From Pseudomonadota bacterium (GTDB lineage: Bacteria > Pseudomonadota > Gammaproteobacteria > Nitrosococcales > Methylophagaceae): a stretch of DNA of 52,828 nucleotides. The position numbers and the translations under genes were made by a program. The stretch lies in contig JALIBN010000010.1 of assembly GCA_030576275.1 (NCBI GenBank), positions 1 through 52,828 on the forward strand, given 5' to 3'. Of this stretch, positions 14,841 through 25,144 are shown in pieces (position 1 is the first letter of the stretch; each line of letters opens with the position of its first letter). The notes under the pieces are model-generated. The model searched no databases. It saw nothing but the letters and a program-made list of their open reading frames with translations, and was not told the origin of the DNA.

Positions 14841-17551
14841 TAGCTAATAGCACCATGACACTGTTTAAATTTTTTCCCTGAACCACAAGGACAAGGGTCA
14901 TTACGTCCAACTTTAGATCCGTCACGAAGGTAAGGTGCTTCAGCTGCAGGTGGCTGGTTATCTTCATTAGTCAAGCTTGCGGCTTGCTCATGTTGATATT
15001 CCATTTCCACAGCTTGACGACGTTGCTCTTCAACGGCCTCAACATCTTCAGGCGCCCGTACTTGTACTCGTGAAATCAATGCAATAACTTCGTGTTTAAT
15101 GCTATCTAACATACTTGTGAATAATTGAAAGGCTTCACGTTTAAATTCTTGTTTTGGATCTTTCTGAGCATAACCACGTAGATTAATACCCTGACGTAAG
15201 TAATCCATTTGTGCCAAATGTTCTTTCCACTGATTATCTAGGGTTTGCAACATGATGGCTTTTTCAAAATGACGCATCAACTCGGCGCCCGTGGTTTGTT
15301 CTTTTGCCTGACATGCAGCTTCAGCGGCTTCAACAATACGCTGATGCAAACTTTCTTCATGTAAGTCATTATCCTGCTCTAACCAATTGGCAATATCTAA
15401 GTTCAATGCGAAGTCTTCACGCAATGTTTTTTCAAGCCCAGTAATATTCCACTGTTCATCTATGCTATTAGGCGCGACATATTCGCTAATAACAGCTGTC
15501 AATACTGTCTCACGCATTGAAATTACAGTTTCCGAAACATCATCAGCTGCCATTAACTCATTACGTTGTTCGTAAACTACTTTACGCTGATCATTCGCCA
15601 CATCATCAAATTCAAGCAATTGTTTACGAATGTCGAAGTTATGACCTTCTACTTTACGCTGCGCATTTTCAATAGCACGAGATACCCAAGGATGTTCAAT
15701 CGCTTCACCCTCTTCCATGCCCAGCTTCTGCATCAGACCTGCCATACGTTCCGAGGCAAAGATCCGCATTAAGTTATCTTCTAGCGATAGGTAAAAACGG
15801 CTTGATCCTGCATCGCCTTGGCGACCAGAACGTCCACGTAACTGATTATCAATCCGACGCGACTCATGGCGCTCTGAACCAATAATATGTAGACCACCAG
15901 CGGCAACAACAGCATCATGACGTACTTGCCATGCCTCTTTGACCTTTGCTTTTTCTGCATTACTACTATGTTCACCTAAAGCATCATAATCCGCTTCTAA
16001 GCTCCCACCCAGCACAATATCGGTACCACGACCCGCCATATTGGTTGCGATAGTCACCGTACCTAAGCTACCTGCTTGAGCAATTATCTGGGCTTCTTTT
16101 TCGTGGAATTTTGCGTTCAGTACTGCATGTTTAATTTTTGCTTTATTCAATAGTCCATCTAGATATTCAGAACTTTCAATAGATGAAGTACCAATTAATA
16201 CAGGTTGTTTACGTTCGATGCAACGTTTGACATCTTCCACAATGGCTTGGTATTTTTCTTTCGTAGTCAAAAATATCTGGTCGGCGGCGTCTTTGCGCTG
16301 CATTGGTTTATGTGTCGGAATAACAATAACTTCCAAGCCATAAATTGATTGTAATTCAAAAGCTTCTGTATCTGCAGTGCCTGTCATACCTGACAGTTTT
16401 CGATATAAACGGAAATAGTTTTGGAAGGTAATAGAGGCTAATGTTTGATTTTCATTTTGTACTTCCACCCCTTCTTTTGCTTCTACGGCTTGGTGCAAAC
16501 CTTCTGACCATCGACGTCCCGGCATCGTACGTCCAGTAAATTCATCAACAATCACTATTTCATTATTTTGCACAATGTAGTCAACATCGCGCGAAAATAA
16601 GACATGAGCTCGTAGCGCGGCACTTAGATGATGCATAAGACCGATATTCGCCGCGTCATATAAACTTGCCATAGGATCTAACAAACCTATTTCAGTTAAA
16701 AGTGTTTCAATCTTTTCATGGCCAGCTTCAGTGAAATATACCTGTTTTGCTTTTTCATCAAGAGTGTAATCACCTTCGACTTCAACTTCATCTTCCTCAC
16801 CAATTTGTCGGGTCAAATTCGGTATTAAGGTATCAACTTGTTGATATAATTCGGCACTATTTTCAGCGGGACCAGAAATAATTAGTGGTGTACGCGCCTC
16901 ATCGATTAAAATTGAATCGACCTCATCAATAACAGCAAAATGTAATGAACGTTGTACTTTTTCTTCTAGACTGAACGCCATATTATCGCGAAGGTAGTCA
17001 AAGCCAAATTCATTATTTGTACCGTAAGTGATGTCGCAGGCATAAGCGGCGCGACGCTCATTCGGTGCTAAACCTGAAACAATGACACCCGTCGTTAAAC
17101 CCAAGAAACTATAAAGTTGACTCATCCATGCCGAATCACGCTGAGCAAGGTAGTCATTGACAGTAACAACATGGACGCCTTCGCCTTCTAGGGCATTCAA
17201 ATATACCGCTAAAGTTGCTACTAGCGTTTTACCTTCACCGGTCTTCATTTCAGCAATTTTGCCGTCGTTGAGCACCATGCCACCAATCAATTGCACATCA
17301 AAATGGCGCATTCCCAATACACGCATGCCTGCTTCACGGACAACAGCAAATGCTTCTGGTAATAGATCATCTATGCTCTGCCCATCAGCTAAACGCTGGC
17401 GAAACGCAACGGTCTTTGCTTGTAACGCTTGATCATCCAGTTTTTTTATCTCAGCTTCATGTTGATTAACCAGCTCAACAATCTTGCTTAGCCCTTTGAG
17501 AAAACGTTCATTACGACTGCCGAAGATTTTACTGAAAAACTTGCTTACCAT
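14840..17551 (-). CDS. secA: Protein translocase ATPase SecA
   Basis: The motor that pushes unfolded preproteins through SecYEG. 903 residues, the usual length. Visible parts: Walker [12 protein letters not shown], the [19 protein letters not shown] Walker B region, IMRFASERM-like helical wing sequence ([10 protein letters not shown]), the [10 protein letters not shown] motif, the [18 protein letters not shown]-type motif VI (here [19 protein letters not shown]), and the C-terminal zinc-binding tail [14 protein letters not shown] that contacts SecB. The 139-base upstream gap holds no SecM-like open frame that I can recognise. argJ follows with a 1-base overlap. Confidence 0.98.
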   Translation of the reverse strand: MVSKFFSKIFGSRNERFLKGLSKIVELVNQHEAEIKKLDDQALQAKTVAFRQRLADGQSIDDLLPEAFAVVREAGMRVLGMRHFDVQLIGGMVLNDGKIAEMKTGEGKTLVATLAVYLNALEGEGVHVVTVNDYLAQRDSAWMSQLYSFLGLTTGVIVSGLAPNERRAAYACDITYGTNNEFGFDYLRDNMAFSLEEKVQRSLHFAVIDEVDSILIDEARTPLIISGPAENSAELYQQVDTLIPNLTRQIGEEDEVEVEGDYTLDEKAKQVYFTEAGHEKIETLLTEIGLLDPMASLYDAANIGLMHHLSAALRAHVLFSRDVDYIVQNNEIVIVDEFTGRTMPGRRWSEGLHQAVEAKEGVEVQNENQTLASITFQNYFRLYRKLSGMTGTADTEAFELQSIYGLEVIVIPTHKPMQRKDAADQIFLTTKEKYQAIVEDVKRCIERKQPVLIGTSSIESSEYLDGLLNKAKIKHAVLNAKFHEKEAQIIAQAGSLGTVTIATNMAGRGTDIVLGGSLEADYDALGEHSSNAEKAKVKEAWQVRHDAVVAAGGLHIIGSERHESRRIDNQLRGRSGRQGDAGSSRFYLSLEDNLMRIFASERMAGLMQKLGMEEGEAIEHPWVSRAIENAQRKVEGHNFDIRKQLLEFDDVANDQRKVVYEQRNELMAADDVSETVISMRETVLTAVISEYVAPNSIDEQWNITGLEKTLREDFALNLDIANWLEQDNDLHEESLHQRIVEAAEAACQAKEQTTGAELMRHFEKAIMLQTLDNQWKEHLAQMDYLRQGINLRGYAQKDPKQEFKREAFQLFTSMLDSIKHEVIALISRVQVRAPEDVEAVEEQRRQAVEMEYQHEQAASLTNEDNQPPAAEAPYLRDGSKVGRNDPCPCGSGKKFKQCHGAIS

Positions 17552-17690
17552 TGCTTGTTACTACCTGTATTTGAGCGGAGGTTACTGTCCGAAATGTATT
17601 ATTATGAAATCGCGTAATTATAACGCGCACATCGCATAAGGTCTAAAGTCAATTTATGGAGATGGGGAGTACGTATGAAAAATTCAAGCT

Positions 17691-18584
17691 TCAACGATTG
17701 ACAAATTTATAGGGGTCTATTTTTGTGCCTTCGCGTAACACCTCAAAGTGAACGTGTGGTCCGGTTGAACGCCCAGTTGATCCCAATAACGCTATCGCCT
17801 CGCCCTTCCTGATTCTATCACCAGTTTTAACTATTATTTTTTGATTATGAGCGTATCTAGTTACATAGCCATTACCATGATCTAGCTCAATAAGCTCACC
17901 ATAGCCACTACGTTCTCCTAAAAAACTGACTATACCATCGGCCACCGCGATGACGTTGGTACCTTCCTTTGCAGCAAAGTCGATACCAGAATGGAAGGTT
18001 TTTTTACCGTTAAAAGGATCGATACGGTGACCATAGGATGATGATAACCAGCCACCGGCAATGGGACGACCTTGTGGAATTGCAGAAGTAATACTATCGC
18101 GCGTTAAAAATAAATTTTGAATGGTGGCTAATTGTTTATTTTGCTCGGTAAACCGGCTCGTAAGTTGTGACATTTCTATTTTGAATAGTTCGGGTGTTAA
18201 GGATTCGCCAATTTCATCGATACCACCCTGAGCAGGTACCGTATCCATTTGAAATTCACTGACATCAACGCCGGCTATTTCTGCAAGTTTTTCCGTTAAT
18301 GCAGTCAATCTAATTGACTCAGCCTGCAACTGCCCTAAACGCTTGGCGTAATAGTCCTGTAAGCCTGTTTCTTCTTGTTGAACGATAGGTTCATTACGAG
18401 ATTGTGTGGGGAACGTGATAACGGCTACTGTGCTACGGGGGGAGAAACTGAACTGTTGATTTATATAAATGAAACTTGCTATTAAAAGCAGTAGACTAAT
18501 CCCTGCAAACATAAACAAATTTTTTGGCGAGACCTGCCAATGTCGGTGACTAGTATTATTGGGCGATATAATGATAATCTGCAT
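17691..18584 (-). CDS. Membrane-anchored M23 (LytM-type) peptidase
   Basis: A 297-residue cell-wall endopeptidase-like protein. A cytoplasmic stretch is followed by one membrane helix (about 23-42), a coiled-coil-prone region (about 75-105 and 135-160), and a C-terminal peptidase M23 domain from about residue 180. The zinc ligands are present: HSGIDF (His, Asp) and HVHFE (first His catalytic, second a ligand), with SYGHRIDPFNGKKTFHSG upstream, so it should be active rather than an EnvC-like activator with a degenerate site. It lies between dciA (divergent) and secA, the order seen in Pseudomonas and relatives. Confidence 0.92.
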   Translation of the reverse strand: MQIIIISPNNTSHRHWQVSPKNLFMFAGISLLLLIASFIYINQQFSFSPRSTVAVITFPTQSRNEPIVQQEETGLQDYYAKRLGQLQAESIRLTALTEKLAEIAGVDVSEFQMDTVPAQGGIDEIGESLTPELFKIEMSQLTSRFTEQNKQLATIQNLFLTRDSITSAIPQGRPIAGGWLSSSYGHRIDPFNGKKTFHSGIDFAAKEGTNVIAVADGIVSFLGERSGYGELIELDHGNGYVTRYAHNQKIIVKTGDRIRKGEAIALLGSTGRSTGPHVHFEVLREGTKIDPYKFVNR

Positions 18585-18616
18585 AGTATCCTTTAACCTG
18601 AGTAGTAACTGTATTC

Positions 18617-19060
18617 ATGACCAATAAACCTGAAAAAGTGAGTCTTGTTTGCAAACAAAATAGCCAGCTCTATAACATCGCCCAACGTGCACAGAAGCTT
18701 AACCATCTTAACTACATTCTGCAACAAGTTATGCCACCTCAATTTTCTGCACATTGCCAGCTGGCCAATATCAACAATCAGACAATCATCATCCACACTG
18801 ACAATGCTAGTTATGCAAGCTTACTTCGCTTTCAGGCTAGCACCTTGTGCAAAGCAATCTCTCAACACACATCTCAAAATGTGACCAAATTGGAAGTTAA
18901 AGTTAAACCTTCATTTCAGGCCATCCAGCCTAATAATGCCAATCCTATTTCACTACCTTCTAATGCGGCTAAATCCTTAAGTCAAACAGCAGACAGTTTG
19001 GATGATGGTCCATTAAAAACCTCATTACAGAAATTAGCACAACGTTGTACTAAAATCTAA
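18617..19060 (+). CDS. dciA: DciA-like (DUF721) helicase-loader protein
   Basis: A 147-residue protein with the DUF721 fold of DciA, which loads the replicative helicase DnaB in bacteria lacking DnaC. Recognisable features are the LNYILQQVMPPQFSAHCQLANI segment, the strand TIIIHTDNASYASLLRF, and VTKLEVKVKP. The long polar C-terminal tail is typical. Position also supports it: in many gammaproteobacteria this gene sits between lpxC and the M23 peptidase. It is the only plus-strand gene in the 12.5-39.7 kb block. Only 4 bases separate its stop from that of lpxC. Similarity is weaker than for its neighbours. Confidence 0.8.
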   Translation: MTNKPEKVSLVCKQNSQLYNIAQRAQKLNHLNYILQQVMPPQFSAHCQLANINNQTIIIHTDNASYASLLRFQASTLCKAISQHTSQNVTKLEVKVKPSFQAIQPNNANPISLPSNAAKSLSQTADSLDDGPLKTSLQKLAQRCTKI

Positions 19061-19064
19061 GCCT

Positions 19065-19982
19065 TTAACTCACAACCGACGCCGCAGGACGACTAAACAT
19101 AATCGGCGCATCTTTTTCTTCTTCAAAGCTGACCAATTCCCAAGAATCATCATCTGCTAATAACTTTCGTAATAACTTATTATTAACTTCATGGCCCGAT
19201 TTATGTCCGCTAAATGAACCTATCAAGCTGTGACCAAGCAAGTATAAGTCACCAATGGCATCCAACACCTTATGACGAACAAACTCATCTTCATAACGTA
19301 AGCCATCTTCATTCATCACCCGATAATCATCGACTACAATCGCATTATCTAGGCTTCCACCTAGGGCAAGATTATTTTCACGTAACTTTTCAATATCTTT
19401 CATAAACCCAAACGTTCGCGCTCGACTTACTTCGCGAACAAATGATGTCGACGAGAAATCAACATCAACTTGCTGTGGTCGCCCCTTAAATGCTGGATGT
19501 TCAAAATCAATCGAAAATGATACTTTGAATCCTTCGAAAGGTTCAAATTTAGCCCATTTATCTCCGTCTTCTAATATTACGGTTTTTTTGATCCGAATAA
19601 ATTGCTTAGGGGCATTTTGCTCTTCAATACCTGCAGACTGCACCAAAAATACGAAAGGTCCAGCGCTACCATCCATGATTGGCACTTCAGGTGCATTTAA
19701 CTCAATATAGGCGTTATCAATCCCAAGACCAGCAAATGCAGATAACAAATGTTCAACAGTAGAAACGCGCTGACCATGCTGTACTAGAGTAGTTGATAAA
19801 GCAGTTTCACCTACATTTACTGCTTTAGCCTTAATCTCAACAACCGGATCAAGATCAACCCGACGGAAAATAATACCTGTATTTGGCGCAGCGGGGCGTA
19901 AGGTCAGGTAGACCGTATCGCCACTATGCAACCCAACACCGGTCGCACGAATCACATTTTTCAATGTTCGTTGCTTGATCAC
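19065..19982 (-). CDS. lpxC: UDP-3-O-acyl-N-acetylglucosamine deacetylase LpxC
   Basis: The committed, zinc-dependent step of lipid A synthesis. 305 residues, normal length. The zinc ligands are visible: His in [17 protein letters not shown], and HKVLDAIGD (His and Asp); the catalytic His lies in [11 protein letters not shown]. The start is a GTG at 19982 with AGGA 7 bases upstream. In the 82-base gap after ftsZ there is an extended -10 candidate (20018-20026), so lpxC may have its own promoter besides read-through from the dcw cluster. Confidence 0.97.
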   Translation of the reverse strand: MIKQRTLKNVIRATGVGLHSGDTVYLTLRPAAPNTGIIFRRVDLDPVVEIKAKAVNVGETALSTTLVQHGQRVSTVEHLLSAFAGLGIDNAYIELNAPEVPIMDGSAGPFVFLVQSAGIEEQNAPKQFIRIKKTVILEDGDKWAKFEPFEGFKVSFSIDFEHPAFKGRPQQVDVDFSSTSFVREVSRARTFGFMKDIEKLRENNLALGGSLDNAIVVDDYRVMNEDGLRYEDEFVRHKVLDAIGDLYLLGHSLIGSFSGHKSGHEVNNKLLRKLLADDDSWELVSFEEEKDAPIMFSRPAASVVS

Positions 19983-20017
19983 GGTTTAATCCTCATAAAA
20001 CTTTTATAGATCTTATT

Positions 20018-20026
20018 ATAATACCA
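20018..20026 (-). promoter_or_regulatory. Possible extended -10 promoter for lpxC
   Basis: On the minus strand the sequence reads TGGTATTAT, a TGn plus TATTAT, about 36 bases before the GTG start of lpxC. No good -35 is seen, which is tolerated with an extended -10. It lies wholly in the ftsZ-lpxC gap. Confidence 0.45.
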
Positions 20027-20064
20027 TAGGGTTATTCAGTCTCGCTAATTACAAACTCACTAAG

Positions 20065-21222
20065 CTAATCAGCTTGGCGACGTAGAAAAGCAGGAATATC
20101 CAAATAATCCATGTTCACATCGCCATTATCAAACTCTTTTTTCTGTTCTGGCTTGTTATTACGAAGAACCGTTGGTTCATCGTAATTGATATCCATAGAT
20201 TTTTTAACAATCTCGATTTGCGGTACAGTAACGACTACTGGTGCTTCATTTTTGGCCAGTTTTACACCACCCAATCCAGTTGCAACAACCGTAACTCGGA
20301 TTTCATCTGTCATTTCAGGGTCAATAACGGTACCAACAACCACAGTAGCATCTGCTGAGGCAAACTCTTTAATGATGTTACCTACATCATCAAATTCACC
20401 GATACTCATATCAAGACCACCCGTTATATTAACTAACACGCCTCTAGCACCTGATAAATCAACATCTTCCAGTAATGGGCTTGATACAGCTAATCGTGCC
20501 GCTTCTTTAGCACGATTTTCACCCGATGCCTGACCCGTACCCATCATCGCCATACCCATTTCTGACATTACAGTACGTACGTCAGCGAAATCGACATTAA
20601 TCATACCTTCACGAGTGATCAACTCTGCAATGCCTTGTACTGCGCCTAGCAACACATCATTAGCCGCTTTAAAGGCACCTAGCAATGTCATGTCGCGGCC
20701 CAATACAGCTAATAACTTTTCGTTTGGAATTGTAATTAAAGAATCAACATGCTGCGTTAATTCAGCAAGACCGGCCTCAGCAATTTTTAGACGTTTATTG
20801 CCTTCAAATGGGAACGGCTTAGTAACAACTGCTACCGTCAAAATCCCCATTTCTTTAGCAACTTGCGCAACGACAGGTGCCGCACCAGTCCCTGTACCAC
20901 CACCCATTCCAGCAGTGATAAATACCATGTCAGAACCTCTGATCACTTCCATAATTCGTTCACGGTCTTCTAACGCTGCTTGTCGACCGACATCAGGATT
21001 AGCGCCGGCACCCAAGCCTTTCGTAATGTCAGTTCCTAATTGCAATTGCGTTGTGGCTGAACTTTTACGTAATGCTTGAGCATCAGTGTTTGCACAAATA
21101 AAATCAACGCCTTCGATTTGGTTTGCCACCATATGTTCAAGTGCATTACCACCACCGCCACCAACACCAATAACTTTAATCACTGCCGTTTGTGTAAATG
21201 TATCTATTAATTCAAATGTCAT
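20065..21222 (-). CDS. ftsZ: Cell division GTPase FtsZ
   Basis: The tubulin homologue that forms the division ring. 385 residues. The GTP-binding signature [13 protein letters not shown] and the loop-forming [15 protein letters not shown] near the N-terminus are present, along with the T7 loop ([16 protein letters not shown]) needed for GTP hydrolysis at the interface. After a variable linker the protein ends in the conserved tail [15 protein letters not shown], which binds FtsA and ZipA. A very strong ribosome site (GGGGAGA) precedes it, in line with the need for more FtsZ than FtsA. Confidence 0.98.
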   Translation of the reverse strand: MTFELIDTFTQTAVIKVIGVGGGGGNALEHMVANQIEGVDFICANTDAQALRKSSATTQLQLGTDITKGLGAGANPDVGRQAALEDRERIMEVIRGSDMVFITAGMGGGTGTGAAPVVAQVAKEMGILTVAVVTKPFPFEGNKRLKIAEAGLAELTQHVDSLITIPNEKLLAVLGRDMTLLGAFKAANDVLLGAVQGIAELITREGMINVDFADVRTVMSEMGMAMMGTGQASGENRAKEAARLAVSSPLLEDVDLSGARGVLVNITGGLDMSIGEFDDVGNIIKEFASADATVVVGTVIDPEMTDEIRVTVVATGLGGVKLAKNEAPVVVTVPQIEIVKKSMDINYDEPTVLRNNKPEQKKEFDNGDVNMDYLDIPAFLRRQAD

Positions 21223-21227
21223 TTTAT

Positions 21228-21234
21228 TCTCCCC
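21228..21234 (-). promoter_or_regulatory. Strong ribosome binding site of ftsZ
   Basis: GGGGAGA on the minus strand, 5 bases from the ATG of ftsZ. It is the clearest Shine-Dalgarno sequence in the cell-division cluster, which otherwise relies on overlapping genes; the 58-base AT-rich ftsA-ftsZ gap is the first break in that chain. Confidence 0.75.
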
Positions 21235-21280
21235 AAATTTAACTAAATTTTATTTATGTATTTTGTTTATTACGGTTGTT

Positions 21281-22534
21281 TTAGAAATTACCTTGGAACC
21301 AGCTTTTCATTTTCGCGAGCATGGACTTAAAACCATCACCTGTATTTACTTCATTTCGTACTTTCGCTCCATCCTGATAGCCGAATAACAATAGTCCGAC
21401 ACCAGTCGAATGAATCGGGTTACGGATGACCTCCACTAAACCGCCCACATGCTTCGGTAAACCTAACCTCACAGGTAAATGAAAGACTTCTTCAGCTAAC
21501 TCAACGACACCCTCCATCTTCGAACTTCCACCGGTTAAAACTACCCCTGCAGCAAGCAAAGGTTCAAAACCACTGCGACGTAATTCTGCTTGTACTAACA
21601 TTAATAGTTCTTCGTAACGAGGTTCAACGACTTCTGCCAATGTTTGTCTCGACAACTGACGTGGTGGCCTATCGCCAACACTAGGCACCTCTATCGTTTC
21701 ATCTTCACGTGCCAACTGCCTTAAAGCACAGGCATATTTCATTTTTATTTCTTCGGCATATTGAGTTGGCGTGCGTAATGCCACGGCAATATCATTAGTC
21801 ACTTGATCACCCGCAATCGGTATTACCGCGGTATGTCGGATTGCACCATCAAGAAATACCGCAATATCAGTTGTGCCACCTCCGATATCAACTAAACACA
21901 CACCTAATTCTTTTTCATCTTGCTCGAGTACTGAGTAGCTTGATGCCATTTGTTCCAAAATAATGCCATCAACAGTCAAGCCGCAACGCTCAATACATTT
22001 GGTAATATTTTGTGCGGCACTTACTGCACCAGTGATCAAGTGTACTTTCGCTTCTAGTCGTACCCCCGACATACCAATTGGTTCACGTATACCTTCTTGG
22101 TTATCAATAATGTATTCCTGAGGTAAAACATGTAGTAATTGTTGGTCACCGGGAAAATGTACCGCTTTTGCAGCATCTAAAACTCGATCTATATCACCTT
22201 GAGTAACCTCTTTATCGCGAATCGCAACCGTACCGTGTGAATTCAAACTCCGGATATGGCTACCTGCGATACCCGCGTACACAGAGTGAATTTGGCAACC
22301 AGCCATCAATTCGGCCTCTTCAATTGCACGCTGGATCGACTGTACTGTCGATTCAATATTAACGACAACGCCCTTTTTCATACCACGGGCAGGGTGCGAG
22401 CCAATTCCTATAATGTCTAAAGCATTGTCACCAGGTCCCGCATCTAAATTGGGCGCCGCCACAATTGCCACGACTTTCGAAGTACCGATGTCTAGGCCAA
22501 CAATCAGTTCTCTTTCATTTCTTTTAGACATCAT
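21281..22534 (-). CDS. ftsA: Cell division protein FtsA
   Basis: Actin-like ATPase that tethers FtsZ to the membrane and recruits later division proteins. 417 residues, the usual size. The phosphate-1 loop ELIVGLDIGTSKVVAIV, the phosphate-2 region LVDIGGGTTDIAVF, and the adenosine motif VVLTGGSSKMEG are all present; the C-terminus (FKSMLAKMKSWFQGNF) is the amphipathic membrane-targeting helix. Starts inside the end of ftsQ (4-base overlap). Confidence 0.97.
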   Translation of the reverse strand: MMSKRNERELIVGLDIGTSKVVAIVAAPNLDAGPGDNALDIIGIGSHPARGMKKGVVVNIESTVQSIQRAIEEAELMAGCQIHSVYAGIAGSHIRSLNSHGTVAIRDKEVTQGDIDRVLDAAKAVHFPGDQQLLHVLPQEYIIDNQEGIREPIGMSGVRLEAKVHLITGAVSAAQNITKCIERCGLTVDGIILEQMASSYSVLEQDEKELGVCLVDIGGGTTDIAVFLDGAIRHTAVIPIAGDQVTNDIAVALRTPTQYAEEIKMKYACALRQLAREDETIEVPSVGDRPPRQLSRQTLAEVVEPRYEELLMLVQAELRRSGFEPLLAAGVVLTGGSSKMEGVVELAEEVFHLPVRLGLPKHVGGLVEVIRNPIHSTGVGLLLFGYQDGAKVRNEVNTGDGFKSMLAKMKSWFQGNF

Positions 22535-23319
22535 ATTGTTCCATTAAAATCATGTTTTTGTCCTGCAACCCACGCCACAGAGAGGCCATTGGTATACCTC
22601 ATATCCACAGCAGTAATATCCTTTTGATAAGGTTGTAATACAGCTTTAAAAGTAGTGGCAAAACGTTGCAAGCGTTGCTCACTATCAGTGCGTCCTAACA
22701 TTACATTCACCCCATTACTCAATTTAATTGTCCACGCCCTTCTTTCATTCATTTCAATTTCCTGCACGCTTAGTCCCAATGTTGAGATCAGTCGTGATGC
22801 CTCATAAAATTGTTTTGCAACCATACGGCTAGTGCCTTTCGGCCCTTTTAACTGCACTAATCCATCTGGGAAGCTAGCCTTTGCAGGAAAAAATAAATTC
22901 CCTTTATTATTGACCAGTGCATCATTGCCCCATAGCGCAATAGCTTCTTGTTCCTCTACAACTAAATGCAAACTATCTGGCCACACTCTCTTTACTTGTA
23001 TCTCTTTTACCCATGGTAGGGCTTCACCAGCTTCGCGTAATCTCGCCACATCGACACTCATAAAGCCGCCGATTGCGAACGGTGTTACAGCTTCAACTAA
23101 AGCTTGTTTGTCAATATGGCTAAATTCACCATCAACTGTGACATGCAATATAGGGAAAACAGGTGATGTCTCGACTTGCTCTAAATAAGCGCCACAACCT
23201 ATAACCCCGACGACAAATATGAATATCACTCCGTGACGAAGCCAATGTTTCCACTCGATAGCTTGACGCTCTTTACGAACAGGGATTCTTGTTGCACCAC
23301 GGGTAATTTTCTTAGCCAT
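22531..23319 (-). CDS. ftsQ: Cell division protein FtsQ
   Basis: Bitopic membrane scaffold of the divisome, partner of FtsB and FtsL. 262 residues: a basic cytoplasmic tail (about 1-28), one membrane helix (about 30-46), a POTRA domain (about 55-125, FPILHVTVDGEFSHID through VKEIQVKRVWPDSLHLVVEEQEAIALW), and the beta domain. It overlaps ddl by 1 base and ftsA by 4. Nothing unusual. Confidence 0.94.
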   Translation of the reverse strand: MAKKITRGATRIPVRKERQAIEWKHWLRHGVIFIFVVGVIGCGAYLEQVETSPVFPILHVTVDGEFSHIDKQALVEAVTPFAIGGFMSVDVARLREAGEALPWVKEIQVKRVWPDSLHLVVEEQEAIALWGNDALVNNKGNLFFPAKASFPDGLVQLKGPKGTSRMVAKQFYEASRLISTLGLSVQEIEMNERRAWTIKLSNGVNVMLGRTDSEQRLQRFATTFKAVLQPYQKDITAVDMRYTNGLSVAWVAGQKHDFNGTI

Positions 23320-24257
23320 TACCTGCGTCCCCCCATGCTATTTTCTAAAATTGTCCACACTAGGTCAGCAAAGCTTAAGCCCGCTTGTTTTGCTGCCATG
23401 GGTACTAAACTATGATCGGTCATACCAGGAATACTATTCGCTTCCAATAAATAGAACTTACCCGACTCATCACGCATGAAATCAACACGACCCCATCCGG
23501 ACATCCGTAAAGCTTTAAAGGCTTGTAATGCTATTTTTTGGCACTGCTCTTCATCTTGTTCACTTAAATTGCAAGGGCATAAATACTCAGTGGTATTTGC
23601 TTGATATTTAGCATCAAAATCATAAAATTCATGTGGTGTTTTAAGCTCAATAACCGGTAATGCATCATCGCCTAATATGGCAACCGTAAATTCTTGACCA
23701 ACAATCCACCGTTCAGCAATAACCTCGGCATCAAATTGTGTCGCCAACATAATCGCGGCCTTTAAATCAACGGCAGACTTCACTTTACTCATACCGATAC
23801 TTGACCCTTCATTTACCGGTTTGATGATTAAAGGCAGACCTAATCTTTCAATTAATGCATAAATATCACTTTCTGCTGTTACTTGTTGGTATTCAGCCGT
23901 TGGCAAACCTTGTTGAAGCCAAACTTGTTTACTCAACATTTTATTCATCGACAACACGGCACCCGTAATATCACTTCCGGTATATGGCATTGCTATGGAT
24001 TGCAATAAGCCTTGAATCTCACCATCTTCGCCACCTCGGCCATGCAATATCACAAAAGCACGGTCAAATTTTCCTGCTCGTAGTTGCTCGCTGATATCAA
24101 CACTAACATCAATTTTATGGGCATCAATACCCTTCTCAACTAAAGCGCCTAAAACCGCGTGACCACTTTTTAGGGAAATTTCACGCTCAGCAGAACGTCC
24201 ACCCATCAACACGGCAACTCGGCCAAACTCAGTAGCTGATTTAACAACACCCATCAA
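23319..24257 (-). CDS. ddl: D-alanine--D-alanine ligase
   Basis: ATP-grasp ligase making the D-Ala-D-Ala dipeptide used by MurF. 312 residues, the short DdlB-type length. GRVAVLMGGRSAEREISLKSG opens the protein, with HGRGGEDGEIQGLL, PLIIKPVNEGSSIGMSKV and the C-terminal LLEANSIPGMTDHSL metal-binding segment. Overlaps murB by 4 bases and ftsQ by 1, as part of the dcw chain. Confidence 0.97.
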   Translation of the reverse strand: MMGVVKSATEFGRVAVLMGGRSAEREISLKSGHAVLGALVEKGIDAHKIDVSVDISEQLRAGKFDRAFVILHGRGGEDGEIQGLLQSIAMPYTGSDITGAVLSMNKMLSKQVWLQQGLPTAEYQQVTAESDIYALIERLGLPLIIKPVNEGSSIGMSKVKSAVDLKAAIMLATQFDAEVIAERWIVGQEFTVAILGDDALPVIELKTPHEFYDFDAKYQANTTEYLCPCNLSEQDEEQCQKIALQAFKALRMSGWGRVDFMRDESGKFYLLEANSIPGMTDHSLVPMAAKQAGLSFADLVWTILENSMGGRR

Positions 24258-25144
24258 GCAACCTCGCCTAAAACATGAACTTCTGTCACGAGCTTAATAC
24301 CCTGTATCAGTTCTACTTTTTTCTGCACGAGTAAAATCAGTGCTTCAATATCTGCCGCTGTTGCAGTACCTTCATTGACGATAAAATTAGCGTGTTTCTC
24401 AGAAACGCTTGCTCCCCCCACAGTCAAACCTTTTAAGCCGCAAACCTCAATTAAACGACCAGCAAAATCACCTTCTGGATTCCTAAATACCGATCCTGCA
24501 CAAGGTTGATTAGTCGGCTGACTGACGTTACGTCGTTTCAATAAGGCCCTAATTTCTTCCGCTTCAGCTACTGCATCGCCTATAGCTAAATTTAAGGTGA
24601 CAGAAACAAACCATTCTTCAGACGGAAATTCAACATGACGATAACTTATTTTAAAATCTTCAGGTTTACGAACGCGTATAACACCGCGCCGATCGATGGT
24701 AGTGACATTACTGACTATCGACCATGTTTCACAATTATGTGCTCCAGCATTCATTGCTAACGCGCCACCTAAAGTACCCGGAATCCCAGCTAAAAATGCC
24801 GTGCCAGATAAACCTGCACGTGCAGCTTGTTTAGCAAGTTTTGCACAGTAAACACCCACTTCTGCAGAGACTGTTAGGCCATTGACCGTTAATTGTTGCA
24901 ATGTACCCGACATTGAAATAACTGTTCCAGCAAAGCCACCATCACGCACCAATAAATTACTACCCAAGCCTAGCCACAATAATGGTTCATCTTCGGGTAA
25001 TTGTGACAAAAATCCAGCAAGGTCTTTAATGCCTTCAGGACGATAAAACTGATTTGCATTACCACCAGTACGCCATGAAGTGTGTTTCGCTAAAGGCTCA
25101 TTTAGCCTTAAATCACCTCGCAGATTTTGGAAGACGGTTGTCAT
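24254..25144 (-). CDS. murB: UDP-N-acetylenolpyruvoylglucosamine reductase MurB
   Basis: Flavin-dependent reductase completing UDP-MurNAc. 296 residues. It opens with LAKHTSWRTGGNANQFYRPE (flavin-site region) and has LGLGSNLLVRDGGFAGTVI, the GIPGTLGGALAMNAGAH motif, and the catalytic Ser in CAGSVFRNPEGDFAGRLIE; the C-terminal Glu sits in KKVELIQGIKLVTEV. This is the short type II form lacking the extra loop of the E. coli enzyme, and it lies within the dcw cluster, which in E. coli it does not. Confidence 0.95.
   Translation of the reverse strand: MTTVFQNLRGDLRLNEPLAKHTSWRTGGNANQFYRPEGIKDLAGFLSQLPEDEPLLWLGLGSNLLVRDGGFAGTVISMSGTLQQLTVNGLTVSAEVGVYCAKLAKQAARAGLSGTAFLAGIPGTLGGALAMNAGAHNCETWSIVSNVTTIDRRGVIRVRKPEDFKISYRHVEFPSEEWFVSVTLNLAIGDAVAEAEEIRALLKRRNVSQPTNQPCAGSVFRNPEGDFAGRLIEVCGLKGLTVGGASVSEKHANFIVNEGTATAADIEALILLVQKKVELIQGIKLVTEVHVLGEVA

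Noticed and set aside
17552-17690. Possible SecM-like arrest peptide upstream of secA
   Set aside because: No open frame with a signal peptide or an arrest-like sequence is visible in the gap.
20615-21079. 154-codon open frame antisense to ftsZ
   Set aside because: Codon-shadow of a strongly conserved gene; Pro/Ala/Ser-rich peptide typical of such artefacts.
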